64,000 nt of DNA from Spirochaetaceae bacterium. Lineage in GTDB: Bacteria > Spirochaetota > Spirochaetia > B11-G9. Location: the NCBI GenBank assembly GCA_015493635.1, contig WGCU01000018.1, positions 88,208-152,207 of the forward strand, read 5' to 3'. The position numbers and the translations under genes were made by a program. The number at the start of each line of letters is the position of its first letter. Positions within the stretch are counted from its first letter, which is position 1. This document shows, in pieces, positions 8,324 through 17,026 of the stretch. The notes beneath the pieces are model-generated. The model was not told where the DNA came from. It saw nothing but the letters and a program-made list of their open reading frames with translations, and ran no database searches.

Positions 8324-10648
8324 ATGCATACAAAAGCTCTGGGTTTACTTGAATTTGACAAAATATTTACCCTTCTAAAAAATGAGTGTTTTTCTGCTGA
8401 AGGGGAAATACTTCTCGGGAAACAGGACTTCTTTTTTAACAGGGATTCATTATCTGTTTTTCAGGATACAGTAGAGCAGCTTAAGAAATATCTTGATTCA
8501 GAAAATATTTTTCCTGATATTCATCTTCCATCGCTGACTGCGTTGATTGAAAAAACAGGAAAACCGGGTGCTGTTCTTGAGGGTATTGAACTTTACCGTA
8601 TAGCAGAGTTCTGTACAGCATCACGACGGCTGAAAAGATTTTTTACAGAAAATGAAATTCCTGATACTCCGCTTGTTATTTCTCTTGTTACGAAGATGGC
8701 TGATCTGAAAGATGTTGCAGATACAATTAATGCAATTATTGATACTTCAGGAAATGTGCGGGAAAATCATCCTCTTCTTAAAAAGATGCGTAATGAACTG
8801 AGAGATCTTAATTCCCGCATGACGGTGCTTACTGCCGTATACATGAATCAAGCAAAAGATATCTGGCAGGCAGATGTTCCAACAGTACGGGACGGAAGGA
8901 CGGTTCTCCCTCTTAAATCAAATTACCGGGGTAGAATAAAAGGCATTATTCATACTGTATCTTCCAAGGGAGCAACTGTTTTTATTGAACCTTTTGATAT
9001 TCTTGAGCTGAATAACAAAATTACCATTAAAGAAAACGAAATAACCCTGATAATCAGAAAAATATTAAAAGAACTTACCGGTGCGGTTGCTCTTCATAAC
9101 GCGGAATTGATCCTCCTTTCAGAACAGACGGCATATCTTGACACACTTGTCGCGCGTGCGCGATTTTCAATACGGTATCATTGTATCAGAGCTGAGACGG
9201 GTGGACCGGTGAAACTAAACAGGGCAAGGCATCTTCTTCTTGGCAAAGATGCTGTACCGATAGATGTTGATATACATGATGATCTTAACGCGCTTATTCT
9301 TACGGGTCCTAATGCGGGGGGGAAAACTGTTACCTTAAAAACAGTGGGGCTTTTTGCCCTTATGAATCAGTTCGGTATGGATATACCAGCTGAAGAAGGG
9401 AGTATGCTTGATGTTTTTGATTCTGTTTATGCTGATATCGGAGATGACCAGTCTCTGGAGAACTCTCTCTCCACTTTTTCCGCTCATATGAAGAATATTG
9501 CTTTTATTGTGAATAATACAACTGAACACTCTCTTGTTCTCCTTGACGAAATTGGATCGGGAACTGATCCCGCGGAAGGGGTTGCCATTGCCATGGCTGT
9601 TCTTGACAGCCTCATTGAAAAAAAATGTATTGTTTTAACAACATCACATCATGGCCTGTTAAAAAATTATGGGTATACCCGTCCGCATGTTTCCAACGCA
9701 TCTATGGAGTTCGATTCTTTTAGTCATACACCGACATACCGAATCATTTTTGGAATGCCGGGAGAAAGCCATGCTATCGAAATTGCAAAAAGGAGCGGGA
9801 TACCAGAAAAAATAATTGAGCAATCCGAGCGTTACCTTCATTCAAAGCAGAGTGATATCAGCGAAATGATAAAGGAACTGGAGAAGAAACATCGTGAGTT
9901 ATTTGAAAGGGAGAAACAACTTCGGGAAGAGATAAAAAAACATGATCTAAAAGTATTGGCGCTTAATCAAAAAGAATATTTTCTTAAAAAAGAGGGGTAC
10001 GGAGAACTTAAAAGATTCATGCTTCAGTCACGTAAAAATCTTGAAAACCTGGTAAAGGAGTTAAGGGAAGGTGAAATAACAAAAGAAAAGACACGGAAAG
10101 TAAAGCAGTTTATTTCCCATATTGAAGAAAAAACGCGTCAGGAAGAAGATTTTTCACCTGCCCCTTCAGCAGGGATAACACGTACCGAAGAGGCGGTATT
10201 AAAAGAAGGAATGAATGTAGAGGTTGGATCCTACCGGCGACCGGGCAAGCTGATAAGAAGAGAAAAGAAGGGTACGTGGCTTGTTTCTGTCGGTGCAGTA
10301 AAAATGAGTTTCCCTGTTTCAGAAATTTATCCCGGCCCTGATGGAATACCTTCTCAGAATTCATATTCTGTCTCAATTTCAGGAGTACTCTCGGAAAATC
10401 ATCCTGTCTTTGTTTTGGATATCCGAGGACTGAGGGCAGAAGAGGCAATTATAAAGGTGACAAAACAGCTTGATAGTGCGATAATGAGCGGTATGAGAGA
10501 GTTTGTCATTGTCCATGGTAAAGGAGAGGGAACATTAAGTGGTATAGTGTCAGATATTTTAAAGGCATCTCATGATGTTCTCGAATTTTCTTTTGCAAGA
10601 CCCGAAGAGGGAGGAGCCGGGAAAACAATTGTCAGACTCAAGGAATAG
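8324..10648 (+). CDS. mutS2: Endonuclease MutS2
   Basis: MutS2 is a MutS-family ATPase linked to suppression of homologous recombination and, in some bacteria, to rescue of collided ribosomes. The 774-residue product shows the core and lever region, Walker A GPNAGGKT (residues 328-335), Walker B LVLLDEIGSGTDP, a charged coiled coil (about 530-620), and a C-terminal Smr domain with LDIRGLRAEEA and VHGKGEG, where the nuclease activity resides in family members. It lacks the N-terminal mismatch-recognition domain of MutS1, as expected. The gene is probably co-transcribed with rsgA upstream and the lipoprotein gene 3 bases downstream. Confidence 0.96.
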   Translation: MHTKALGLLEFDKIFTLLKNECFSAEGEILLGKQDFFFNRDSLSVFQDTVEQLKKYLDSENIFPDIHLPSLTALIEKTGKPGAVLEGIELYRIAEFCTASRRLKRFFTENEIPDTPLVISLVTKMADLKDVADTINAIIDTSGNVRENHPLLKKMRNELRDLNSRMTVLTAVYMNQAKDIWQADVPTVRDGRTVLPLKSNYRGRIKGIIHTVSSKGATVFIEPFDILELNNKITIKENEITLIIRKILKELTGAVALHNAELILLSEQTAYLDTLVARARFSIRYHCIRAETGGPVKLNRARHLLLGKDAVPIDVDIHDDLNALILTGPNAGGKTVTLKTVGLFALMNQFGMDIPAEEGSMLDVFDSVYADIGDDQSLENSLSTFSAHMKNIAFIVNNTTEHSLVLLDEIGSGTDPAEGVAIAMAVLDSLIEKKCIVLTTSHHGLLKNYGYTRPHVSNASMEFDSFSHTPTYRIIFGMPGESHAIEIAKRSGIPEKIIEQSERYLHSKQSDISEMIKELEKKHRELFEREKQLREEIKKHDLKVLALNQKEYFLKKEGYGELKRFMLQSRKNLENLVKELREGEITKEKTRKVKQFISHIEEKTRQEEDFSPAPSAGITRTEEAVLKEGMNVEVGSYRRPGKLIRREKKGTWLVSVGAVKMSFPVSEIYPGPDGIPSQNSYSVSISGVLSENHPVFVLDIRGLRAEEAIIKVTKQLDSAIMSGMREFVIVHGKGEGTLSGIVSDILKASHDVLEFSFARPEEGGAGKTIVRLKE

Positions 10649-10651
10649 AAG

Positions 10652-11272
10652 ATGAAAGCATTATTCCCTTTTTTATTGTTATCTGTGTTGTTGTTTTCTT
10701 CATGTCTTGACAGTACCGTATCCATAAAACTGAACAAGGATTTATCAGGATCTCTCGAAGCTATGTACACTATCTCAGGAGAAAGCGAGTATGTATCTTC
10801 TGATCTTGTTACCATGAAATACGAATATCTCCCTGTCGATGGTGCAACTTTAAAACGTATTGCAGATGAAACCGATGGAATTACCCTGAACAGTTTTAAA
10901 CAGACAAGAACAGGAAATAATCTGCTTGATACCCTGACAGTGCATTTTACACATCTCAAAGATATTGAAAAACTGTCAGGTTATACCGGAGAGGTAAAAA
11001 TACTTTCACTTTCAGAAAAAACAGCTGGAGTTTTAAAAGTTACCTTAAGGAATCCTCTTGATAAAGATATCTCTTCGAAAACACTACAGCTTCTTACTGC
11101 ACTGTACAGCAAGCAAAAAATACATATTTCAATAAAGGTTTCCGGATTTATTACAAATACTGACAAGGGAGCTCTTGCAGAAGATCCTTCAGTTGCAGTG
11201 TATGATCTTCCCCTTATGGAGCTCCTGCAGAGTGCGAACCCTATTGTATGGACCATCACCTACCGGAAATAA
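10652..11272 (+). CDS. Lipoprotein, unknown function
   Basis: The 206-residue product starts with a signal sequence ending LLFSSC, a spirochaete-style lipobox with Cys18 as the lipidation site. The mature part begins with a segment (VSIKLNKDLSG) seen in small beta-rich lipoproteins of the LppM-like kind, but this resemblance is weak and I give no function. The gene begins 3 bases after mutS2 and its stop overlaps the AAGGAGG ribosome site of the next gene. It is probably a periplasm-facing or outer-membrane lipoprotein of the murI-mutS2 operon. Confidence 0.8.
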   Translation: MKALFPFLLLSVLLFSSCLDSTVSIKLNKDLSGSLEAMYTISGESEYVSSDLVTMKYEYLPVDGATLKRIADETDGITLNSFKQTRTGNNLLDTLTVHFTHLKDIEKLSGYTGEVKILSLSEKTAGVLKVTLRNPLDKDISSKTLQLLTALYSKQKIHISIKVSGFITNTDKGALAEDPSVAVYDLPLMELLQSANPIVWTITYRK

Positions 11273-11298
11273 GGAGGGCCGGAATAGAAAATCTGTAT

Positions 11299-11691
11299 AT
11301 GGAAGAGTGGGAAGCAACACTCAGAAGAATTTTTAGCGAAATAGATGTTTCGCTTGAAAACACTTATGGTATTTCTTATCCCCTCCATCCTTCGCGTCTT
11401 CACAGAGGGGAAGCAGCCAACAATGCTTACGATGGCCTCTTTAGTGTCGGCGCCTCGTTTTCCGCCGGATACGGATCGGTATACGGAAGAGGATGGGTAT
11501 TTGATATTCATATGTCAACACTTTCTCCTGTAGACGGGGAGCTGACAGAAAAAATATACCATGATGCAGTATTGCTGCTGCGCAAACTGTTGAAAAAGTA
11601 TTATCCGGAGAGGAACATTCGTGTTAAAAAGGATGGCAAAGTCTATAAAATATTCGGAGATCTCCAGATCTCATATAAAAATCCTGATTAA
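11299..11691 (+). CDS. Conserved-looking small protein, unknown function
   Basis: No signal peptide, membrane segment or recognised motif is seen in the 130-residue product (MEEWEATLRRIFSEI...), which reads as a soluble alpha/beta protein with a Gly/Tyr-rich middle (SVGASFSAGYGSVYGRG). The start is uncertain. ATG at 11299 lies 21 bases beyond a perfect AAGGAGG at 11271-11277, too far to use it; an in-frame ATA at 11284 is ideally spaced; an ATG at 11248 lies inside the lipoprotein gene. The frame is open and codon use resembles its neighbours, so the gene itself is credible. Confidence 0.72.
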   Translation: MEEWEATLRRIFSEIDVSLENTYGISYPLHPSRLHRGEAANNAYDGLFSVGASFSAGYGSVYGRGWVFDIHMSTLSPVDGELTEKIYHDAVLLLRKLLKKYYPERNIRVKKDGKVYKIFGDLQISYKNPD

Positions 11692-11694
11692 TTC

Positions 11695-11723
11695 TTGATT
11701 TCCCGTATGTATATTTTTATACT
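11695..11723 (+). promoter_or_regulatory. Sigma70-type promoter before the 117-residue gene
   Basis: TTGATT (11695-11700) and TATACT (11718-11723) are 17 bases apart. The AAAGGAG ribosome site and ATG at 11745 follow, so this starts a new transcription unit. Confidence 0.7.
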
Positions 11724-11744
11724 TTATTAGCAAAGGAGTTTTAT

Positions 11745-12098
11745 ATGGTTGAAAAGCTTTCCAAATTCTTCAAAATACTTTCGGTTGAATTCCTTGATCT
11801 TGAAGAGGGTCTTGAAGCCCATATTAATGCCAGTAATGAACGGTACCGTAAAAAGGAAATAACTTCATATGTCCACAAGGAAAACACCGCATTACTGGAA
11901 CGTGAGATTACCGATATTCGATTCCTTAGAGAAAAAATTCAGGACGTTTCGGGTAATAATTTCAATACTCTCGATGATGCCGCCGAAGAGATTGTAAGTG
12001 TTATTAACAGTTTCACCGGTATCCCCCACGCAGTCCATCAGTATATGGAGAGAAAAGTCTGGAAAGTACTCGAATATGTAAACGTTTTTGAGAAATAA
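11745..12098 (+). CDS. Small cytoplasmic protein, unknown function, upstream of V-ATPase
   Basis: The 117-residue product is almost wholly charged and helix-prone, with no signal or membrane segment and no motif I recognise. The AAAGGAG ribosome site is well placed before the ATG. It has its own promoter and is separated from the V-ATPase operon by 68 bases containing a perfect palindrome and promoter-like sequences. A link to the ATPase is only positional. Confidence 0.75.
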   Translation: MVEKLSKFFKILSVEFLDLEEGLEAHINASNERYRKKEITSYVHKENTALLEREITDIRFLREKIQDVSGNNFNTLDDAAEEIVSVINSFTGIPHAVHQYMERKVWKVLEYVNVFEK

Positions 12099-12103
12099 TA
12101 TTG

Positions 12104-12122
12104 AACAATAGATTCTATTGTT
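12104..12122. promoter_or_regulatory. Perfect 19-bp palindrome upstream of V-ATPase, possible operator
   Basis: AACAATAGATTCTATTGTT is two 9-base arms around one central T, and it overlaps candidate promoter elements. It has no T-run after it and is AT-rich, so it fits a dimeric regulator site better than a terminator. The regulator is unknown. Confidence 0.55.
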
Positions 12123-12147
12123 ATAGTATGTAGATAATTTCTATAAA
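12119..12147 (+). promoter_or_regulatory. Candidate promoter of the V-ATPase operon
   Basis: TTGTTA (12119-12124) and TATAAA (12142-12147) are 17 bases apart, 19 bases before the first ATG. The -35 box overlaps the right arm of the palindrome at 12104-12122, so a bound protein would block polymerase. A second weaker pair, TTGAAC (12101) with TATAGT (12122), is also possible. Confidence 0.5.
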
Positions 12148-12166
12148 GAAGCTTTAAGAGGATAGT

Positions 12167-12781
12167 ATGGATGTACAGTTAAAAGAACTGATTGAGAAAA
12201 TTAAAACCGAAGGGGTGAAAACCGCGGAAGAACAGTCAGCAGAAATTATTCGGGAAGCAGAGAAAAAAGCAGCTGCGATTATTTCTAAAGCTGAATCGGA
12301 CAGTGCTGCGCTTTTGGAAAAAAGGAAAAGTGAGGCAGACCAGTTTGAAGCAAGCGGTAGAGAAGCCTTAAAGCAGGCAGGACGGGATCTCCTTCTTGCA
12401 ACTCGAAAACATCTTGAAACTCTCTACGGAAAAATTCTTGAAGAAGAAACTGCAGCAGTTCTGAATGGTGATTTTCTTAAAAACTCCATTACTTCACTTA
12501 TCAGTAACTGGAAAGATGATATTTCTGATATGACAATATTGCTTCCGGAAAATCAGATTACAGAACTCGAAAAGGGAATACGCGCAAAAGTTGGAGATTC
12601 ATTAAAGAACGGACTTGAAATAAAACCCATTCAGGGAATTAAATCGGGTTTCAGGCTTTCTAAAAAAGACGGATCCGTATACTATGATTTTACTTCTCAT
12701 GGAATAGCGGAAATACTTTCGTCACTTTTGAATCCGCGTATAGCTGAATTACTCCGGGAAGCTGCTGCCGGGGAGGCATAG
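12167..12781 (+). CDS. atpE: V-type ATP synthase subunit E
   Basis: Subunit E forms part of the peripheral stalk of the A/V-type rotary ATPase. The 204-residue product has the long N-terminal Ala/Glu/Lys-rich helix (about residues 1-85) typical of the family, which pairs with another stalk helix, and a C-terminal globular half with GIKSGFRLSKKDGSVYYDF-like strand segments. An AAGAGGATAGT ribosome site precedes the ATG. It is the first gene of the operon E-DUF2764-A-B-D-I-K; separate genes for subunits C, F, G and H are not seen in the window. Confidence 0.92.
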   Translation: MDVQLKELIEKIKTEGVKTAEEQSAEIIREAEKKAAAIISKAESDSAALLEKRKSEADQFEASGREALKQAGRDLLLATRKHLETLYGKILEEETAAVLNGDFLKNSITSLISNWKDDISDMTILLPENQITELEKGIRAKVGDSLKNGLEIKPIQGIKSGFRLSKKDGSVYYDFTSHGIAEILSSLLNPRIAELLREAAAGEA

Positions 12782-12782
12782 T

Positions 12783-13328
12783 GTGAGCCAGTACTATTTT
12801 ACTGTCGCTGCATTACCATATCTGGATTTTGAATCTGCTCCTTCCATTTCTTATGTTGATTTTTTATCGTTTTGTGAAAGCACCCTTACCCCCCATGACT
12901 ATGAATTACTCACAGCAGCACATCTTGATGGTTCCCTTCCTGAAGGCTTTTCCCATCCGGTGCTCACGGCATGGTCCATATTCGAACAATCATTACGTAA
13001 TGAACTGGTAAAACTCAGAGCTCCTCAACTGGGAATGGATACAGAGAAGTATGTGAAATTATTTATAGATAACACAACAACATCGCTTATAGCACGCAAC
13101 AGTATTAAAGAGGAAAATCCGGAAAAAGCAGAAGAATATCTGGATAAAGAACGGTGGAATTTTTTCAGTGAACTTGAAGCCGGACATGATTTTGATATAG
13201 GGAAATTGATAGTTTATTCACTTCGGCTACAGCTTCTCGAAAGGAAGAATCTTTTCGATGAAGAAAAAGGGAAAAATGGGTTTCAGGAAATATATGAACA
13301 AATAAAAACGGCAATCAAGGATGCGTGA
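12783..13328 (+). CDS. DUF2764 family protein of the V-ATPase operon
   Basis: The 181-residue product (MSQYYFTVAALPYLDFESAP) matches by sequence feel and position the DUF2764 proteins found between subunits E and A in spirochaete and Bacteroidetes V-ATPase operons. Its biochemical role is not established; because no subunit C gene is present, a central-stalk or coupling role is a reasonable inference. It starts with GTG one base after the atpE stop, with a GGGGAGG ribosome site inside the end of atpE, so translation is probably coupled. Confidence 0.8.
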   Translation: MSQYYFTVAALPYLDFESAPSISYVDFLSFCESTLTPHDYELLTAAHLDGSLPEGFSHPVLTAWSIFEQSLRNELVKLRAPQLGMDTEKYVKLFIDNTTTSLIARNSIKEENPEKAEEYLDKERWNFFSELEAGHDFDIGKLIVYSLRLQLLERKNLFDEEKGKNGFQEIYEQIKTAIKDA

Positions 13329-13361
13329 TATGTCCTTACGCCGGCAAAGCGGAGATTTTAG

Positions 13362-15092
13362 ATGATAAAGAGTAGTGGTAAGGTGGTTGGTGTCAACGGA
13401 AACATGGTCTCTGTTGAAGTTGAAGGCCAGGTATCCCTGAATGAAGTAGGTTACATAGTTTTGGGTGACCAACGGTTAAAATCCGAGGTTATCCGTATAA
13501 AAGGTTCCCGTGCCGAAATGCAGGTTTTCGAAATGACAACAGGCATTGGCATTGGTGATGCGGTGGAACTTACCGGAGAACTTTTAGCAGTTGAATTGGG
13601 ACCTGGATTGTTAACACAGATATTTGACGGTTTACAGAATCCGCTTCCCCAGCTTGCTGAGAAATGCGGTTTTTTTCTACAGCGGGGTATATATCTCAAC
13701 GCCCTTCCCCGTGATAAAAAATGGGATTTTACGCCTCTCGTAAAAGCGGGGGCTTCAGTAACAGATGGAGATTCTCTCGGATTTGTTCCGGAAGGCATAT
13801 TTAAACATCAAATTATGGTACCTTTCAACTATACAGACTCATATACGGTCAAGAAGATAGTACCTGCCGGCAAATATACCGTTGAAACTGAAATAGCAGT
13901 TATTGAAGATGAGAAGGGGAACCAGTTCCCTGTGACAATGATGTTTACTTGGCCGGTAAAACGCGCAATCACTTCTTATGCTGAACGTTTAAAACCTGTT
14001 GATCCCATGATAACAAAAGTAAGAATCATTGACACATTTCTCCCGGTAGCACTGGGAGGTACCTACTGTATCCCTGGTCCTTTCGGTGCAGGAAAAACTG
14101 TTCTGCAGCAGGTTACAAGCCGTCATGCAGAGGTTGACATTGTAATTATTGCAGCATGTGGTGAACGCGCCGGAGAAGTTGTGGAGACGTTAAAAGAGTT
14201 TCCGGAACTCATTGATCCGAAAACAGGAAAATCGCTGATGGAACGGACCATCATTATATGTAATACGAGTTCCATGCCGGTTGCTGCACGGGAAGCATCA
14301 GTGTATACAGCTGTTACCCTGGCAGAATATTACCGCCAGATGGGGCTTAACTGTCTGCTTCTTGCAGATTCTACATCCCGGTGGGCTCAGGCCATGAGAG
14401 AAATGTCCGGAAGACTTGAGGAAATACCAGGAGAAGAAGCTTTTCCCGCATATCTGGAATCAGTTATTGCAGGATTTTACGAAAGGGCCGGACTTGTCAG
14501 ACTACGTAATGGGAAACAGGGATCGGTAACTATTGGAGGGACAGTAAGTCCAGCAGGTGGTAACTTTGAAGAACCGGTAACTCAGGCAACCCTTAAAGTT
14601 GTTGGAGCATTTCATGGTTTGTCCCGGGAACGTTCCGATGCACGTAAGTATCCTGCCATTCATCCGCTGGATAGTTGGAGTAAGTACAGCAGTATTATTC
14701 CTCATGAACAGGTAGAATATGCCCGTAAAATTCTTTTTAGAGGAAACGAAGTAGGGCAGATGATGAAAGTTGTCGGGGAAGAGGGAACAAGTATCGATGA
14801 TTACATCACCTATCTGAAATCTGATTTTCTTGATTACGTATACCTTCAGCAGAACTCTTTTGATCCGGTTGATGCGGCAGTAAGCGTCGAACGGCAGAAG
14901 TATGTTTTTACTATACTTATTGATATTCTTGCTGCAAGTTTCAGCCTTACAAGCAAGAATGATGCCCGGCACTTCTTTAACCAGCTTAGACAAAAATTTC
15001 TTGATTTTAATGGTTCTGAATGGCAGGGAGAAGGTTTTAAAAAACTCGAAAATGAAATTAAATCAATGGTCGCTGACAAAAAGAACTCTTAA
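13362..15092 (+). CDS. atpA: V-type ATP synthase subunit A (catalytic)
   Basis: Subunit A is the nucleotide-hydrolysing or -synthesising subunit of the V1/A1 head. The 576-residue product has the N-terminal beta barrel, the bulge region (about residues 115-190), P-loop GPFGAGKTVLQQ, ACGERAGEVVE with the catalytic Glu region, and ADSTSRWAQAMREMSGRLEE, all characteristic of the catalytic subunit. Length matches the family. A GGAG ribosome site precedes ATG. It follows DUF2764 by 33 bases. Confidence 0.97.
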   Translation: MIKSSGKVVGVNGNMVSVEVEGQVSLNEVGYIVLGDQRLKSEVIRIKGSRAEMQVFEMTTGIGIGDAVELTGELLAVELGPGLLTQIFDGLQNPLPQLAEKCGFFLQRGIYLNALPRDKKWDFTPLVKAGASVTDGDSLGFVPEGIFKHQIMVPFNYTDSYTVKKIVPAGKYTVETEIAVIEDEKGNQFPVTMMFTWPVKRAITSYAERLKPVDPMITKVRIIDTFLPVALGGTYCIPGPFGAGKTVLQQVTSRHAEVDIVIIAACGERAGEVVETLKEFPELIDPKTGKSLMERTIIICNTSSMPVAAREASVYTAVTLAEYYRQMGLNCLLLADSTSRWAQAMREMSGRLEEIPGEEAFPAYLESVIAGFYERAGLVRLRNGKQGSVTIGGTVSPAGGNFEEPVTQATLKVVGAFHGLSRERSDARKYPAIHPLDSWSKYSSIIPHEQVEYARKILFRGNEVGQMMKVVGEEGTSIDDYITYLKSDFLDYVYLQQNSFDPVDAAVSVERQKYVFTILIDILAASFSLTSKNDARHFFNQLRQKFLDFNGSEWQGEGFKKLENEIKSMVADKKNS

Positions 15093-15112
15093 GGTAAGGT
15101 AGGAATAAAAAA

Positions 15113-16420
15113 ATGCGGAAAATATACAGTAAAATAGATTCAATTGCTGGAAATGTCATAACTGTTTCGGCTGACGGAATAAAATATGGTGATCTGGCAG
15201 TTGTTTCCTCCACTTACGGAGATTCTCTTGCCAATGTTATCAGACTTGATGGTGAAAAGGTTGCTCTTCAGGTATTCTCCGGAGGCCGGGGTATATCAAC
15301 AGGAGACGAAGTCCGTTTTCTGGGACATCCCATGGAGGTTTCTTTTTCGGATAATCTGCTGGGACGAATCTTTACGGGAAGCGGAAAACCGCGGGATAAA
15401 GGTCCGACTCTTGAAGAAAATATGATTGAGATTGGAGGCCCTTCCGTTAATCCTGCCATGAGAATTATACCGCGTAATATGATCCGTACCGGTATCCCGA
15501 TGATTGATGTATTTAATTCTCTTGTTGAATCACAAAAACTACCTATTTTCTCTGTATCAGGAGAACCGTACAATGAACTGCTTGCCAGAATCGCAATGCA
15601 GGCAGAGGTTGATATGATTATTCTCGGAGGTATGGGTTTAAAGTACGATGATTATCTCTACTTTAAGGAAACGCTTGAAAATGGTGGCGCCATGAGCAGG
15701 ACCATCTTCTTTGTTCATACAGCTGCTGATCCGATAGTTGAATGTCTCCTCGTTCCTGATCTGAGTCTGGCTGTTGCGGAAAAATTTGCACTTCAGGGAA
15801 AGAAGGTTCTTGTACTGCTTACCGATATGACAAATTTTTCGGATGCTATGAAAGAAATTGCCATTACCATGGAGCAGGTTCCCTCAAACAGAGGGTATCC
15901 CGGAGATCTATACAGTCAGCTTGCTTCCCGTTATGAGAAAGCTGTTGACTTTGAAGGAGCTGGGTCCATAACCATTCTTGCGGTAACAACAATGCCGGGT
16001 GACGATGTTACACATCCTGTTCCTGACAATACGGGCTATATAACGGAAGGTCAGTATTACCTCCGGAACGGAAGAATAGAGCCCTTTGGGTCTCTTTCCA
16101 GGCTGAAACAGATGGTAAACAAAGATACCCGTGAAGATCACCGTGCACTTATGGATGGTATGATTAAACTTTACGCCTCCTATAAAGAATCACTGGAAAA
16201 GATGTCCATGGGTTTTAGAATGTCTGACTGGGATGAGAAACTTCTTAAGTATGGAGAGCGTTTTGAAGCAGAAATGATGGACCTTTCTGTCAATATTCCC
16301 CTTGAAAAGGCTCTTGATAAAGGATGGGAGATCCTCGGAGAATCTTTTACATCGGAAGAAACAGGTTTGCGAACAGATTTAATCAATAAATTCTGGCCGG
16401 GAAAAAAGGAAGAGAATTAA
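15113..16420 (+). CDS. atpB: V-type ATP synthase subunit B (regulatory)
   Basis: Subunit B alternates with A in the hexameric head and does not catalyse. The 435-residue product has the family [18 protein letters not shown] region, in which the classical P-loop lysine is absent as expected, and [37 protein letters not shown] motifs ([23 protein letters not shown]). It begins 20 bases after atpA and is followed 3 bases later by atpD. Confidence 0.97.
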   Translation: MRKIYSKIDSIAGNVITVSADGIKYGDLAVVSSTYGDSLANVIRLDGEKVALQVFSGGRGISTGDEVRFLGHPMEVSFSDNLLGRIFTGSGKPRDKGPTLEENMIEIGGPSVNPAMRIIPRNMIRTGIPMIDVFNSLVESQKLPIFSVSGEPYNELLARIAMQAEVDMIILGGMGLKYDDYLYFKETLENGGAMSRTIFFVHTAADPIVECLLVPDLSLAVAEKFALQGKKVLVLLTDMTNFSDAMKEIAITMEQVPSNRGYPGDLYSQLASRYEKAVDFEGAGSITILAVTTMPGDDVTHPVPDNTGYITEGQYYLRNGRIEPFGSLSRLKQMVNKDTREDHRALMDGMIKLYASYKESLEKMSMGFRMSDWDEKLLKYGERFEAEMMDLSVNIPLEKALDKGWEILGESFTSEETGLRTDLINKFWPGKKEEN

Positions 16421-16423
16421 AAG

Positions 16424-17026
16424 ATGCCTGCTGTAAAGCTGACGAAAAATGAACTTAAAACACAAAAAGACTCGTTAAAACGCTTTAAAAGATATTTGCC
16501 GACCCTTATTTTGAAAAAGCAGCAGCTGCAGATGGTAATAAGGCAGGTAGAACAGAAAATCAAGGATGTTGAAACACGCCGTGATGAGGTGTATCACCTG
16601 CTGGAATCATGGATTTCTGTATTCGGTGAAAACCTGAATCTTATGAAATATATAAAAATTAAATCAATTGTTAAAGATACGGGGAATATTGCAGGAGTCG
16701 ATATACCGGTTTTTAGTGATTTAGAGTTCCAGTTTGTAGAATATAATCTTTTTGTAATGCCCCTGTGGGTTGATGCCGGTCTGGAAGTTCTAAAAAAAAT
16801 GGCATCTTTTGACGCTGAGATTGAGGTTCTTTCGGAACAGCATAGCCTTCTTGGACAGGAATTAAGAATTACGACACAGCGTGTTAATTTGTTTGAAAAA
16901 GTAAAAATACCGGAAACTGCCAGTAATATCCGTAAGATACAGATTTATCTGGGAGACCAGCAGACTGCTGCTGTTGTCAGGGGTAAAATGGCCAAGAATA
17001 AGATCATGAAGGAGTCAAAAGTATGA
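16424..17026 (+). CDS. atpD: V-type ATP synthase subunit D (central stalk)
   Basis: Subunit D is the central rotor shaft. The 200-residue product opens with the family N-terminus (VKLTKNELKTQKDSLKRFKR) and is two long helices with a short middle segment; the C-terminal helix contains RVNLFEKVKIPE, a strongly conserved part of subunit D. It overlaps atpI by 4 bases (ATGA), so translation is coupled. Confidence 0.95.
   Translation: MPAVKLTKNELKTQKDSLKRFKRYLPTLILKKQQLQMVIRQVEQKIKDVETRRDEVYHLLESWISVFGENLNLMKYIKIKSIVKDTGNIAGVDIPVFSDLEFQFVEYNLFVMPLWVDAGLEVLKKMASFDAEIEVLSEQHSLLGQELRITTQRVNLFEKVKIPETASNIRKIQIYLGDQQTAAVVRGKMAKNKIMKESKV

Noticed and set aside
12119..12122. Palindrome 12104-12122 as a transcription terminator
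   Set aside because: The stem is AT-rich, has a one-base centre and no T-tract follows; an operator is more likely.
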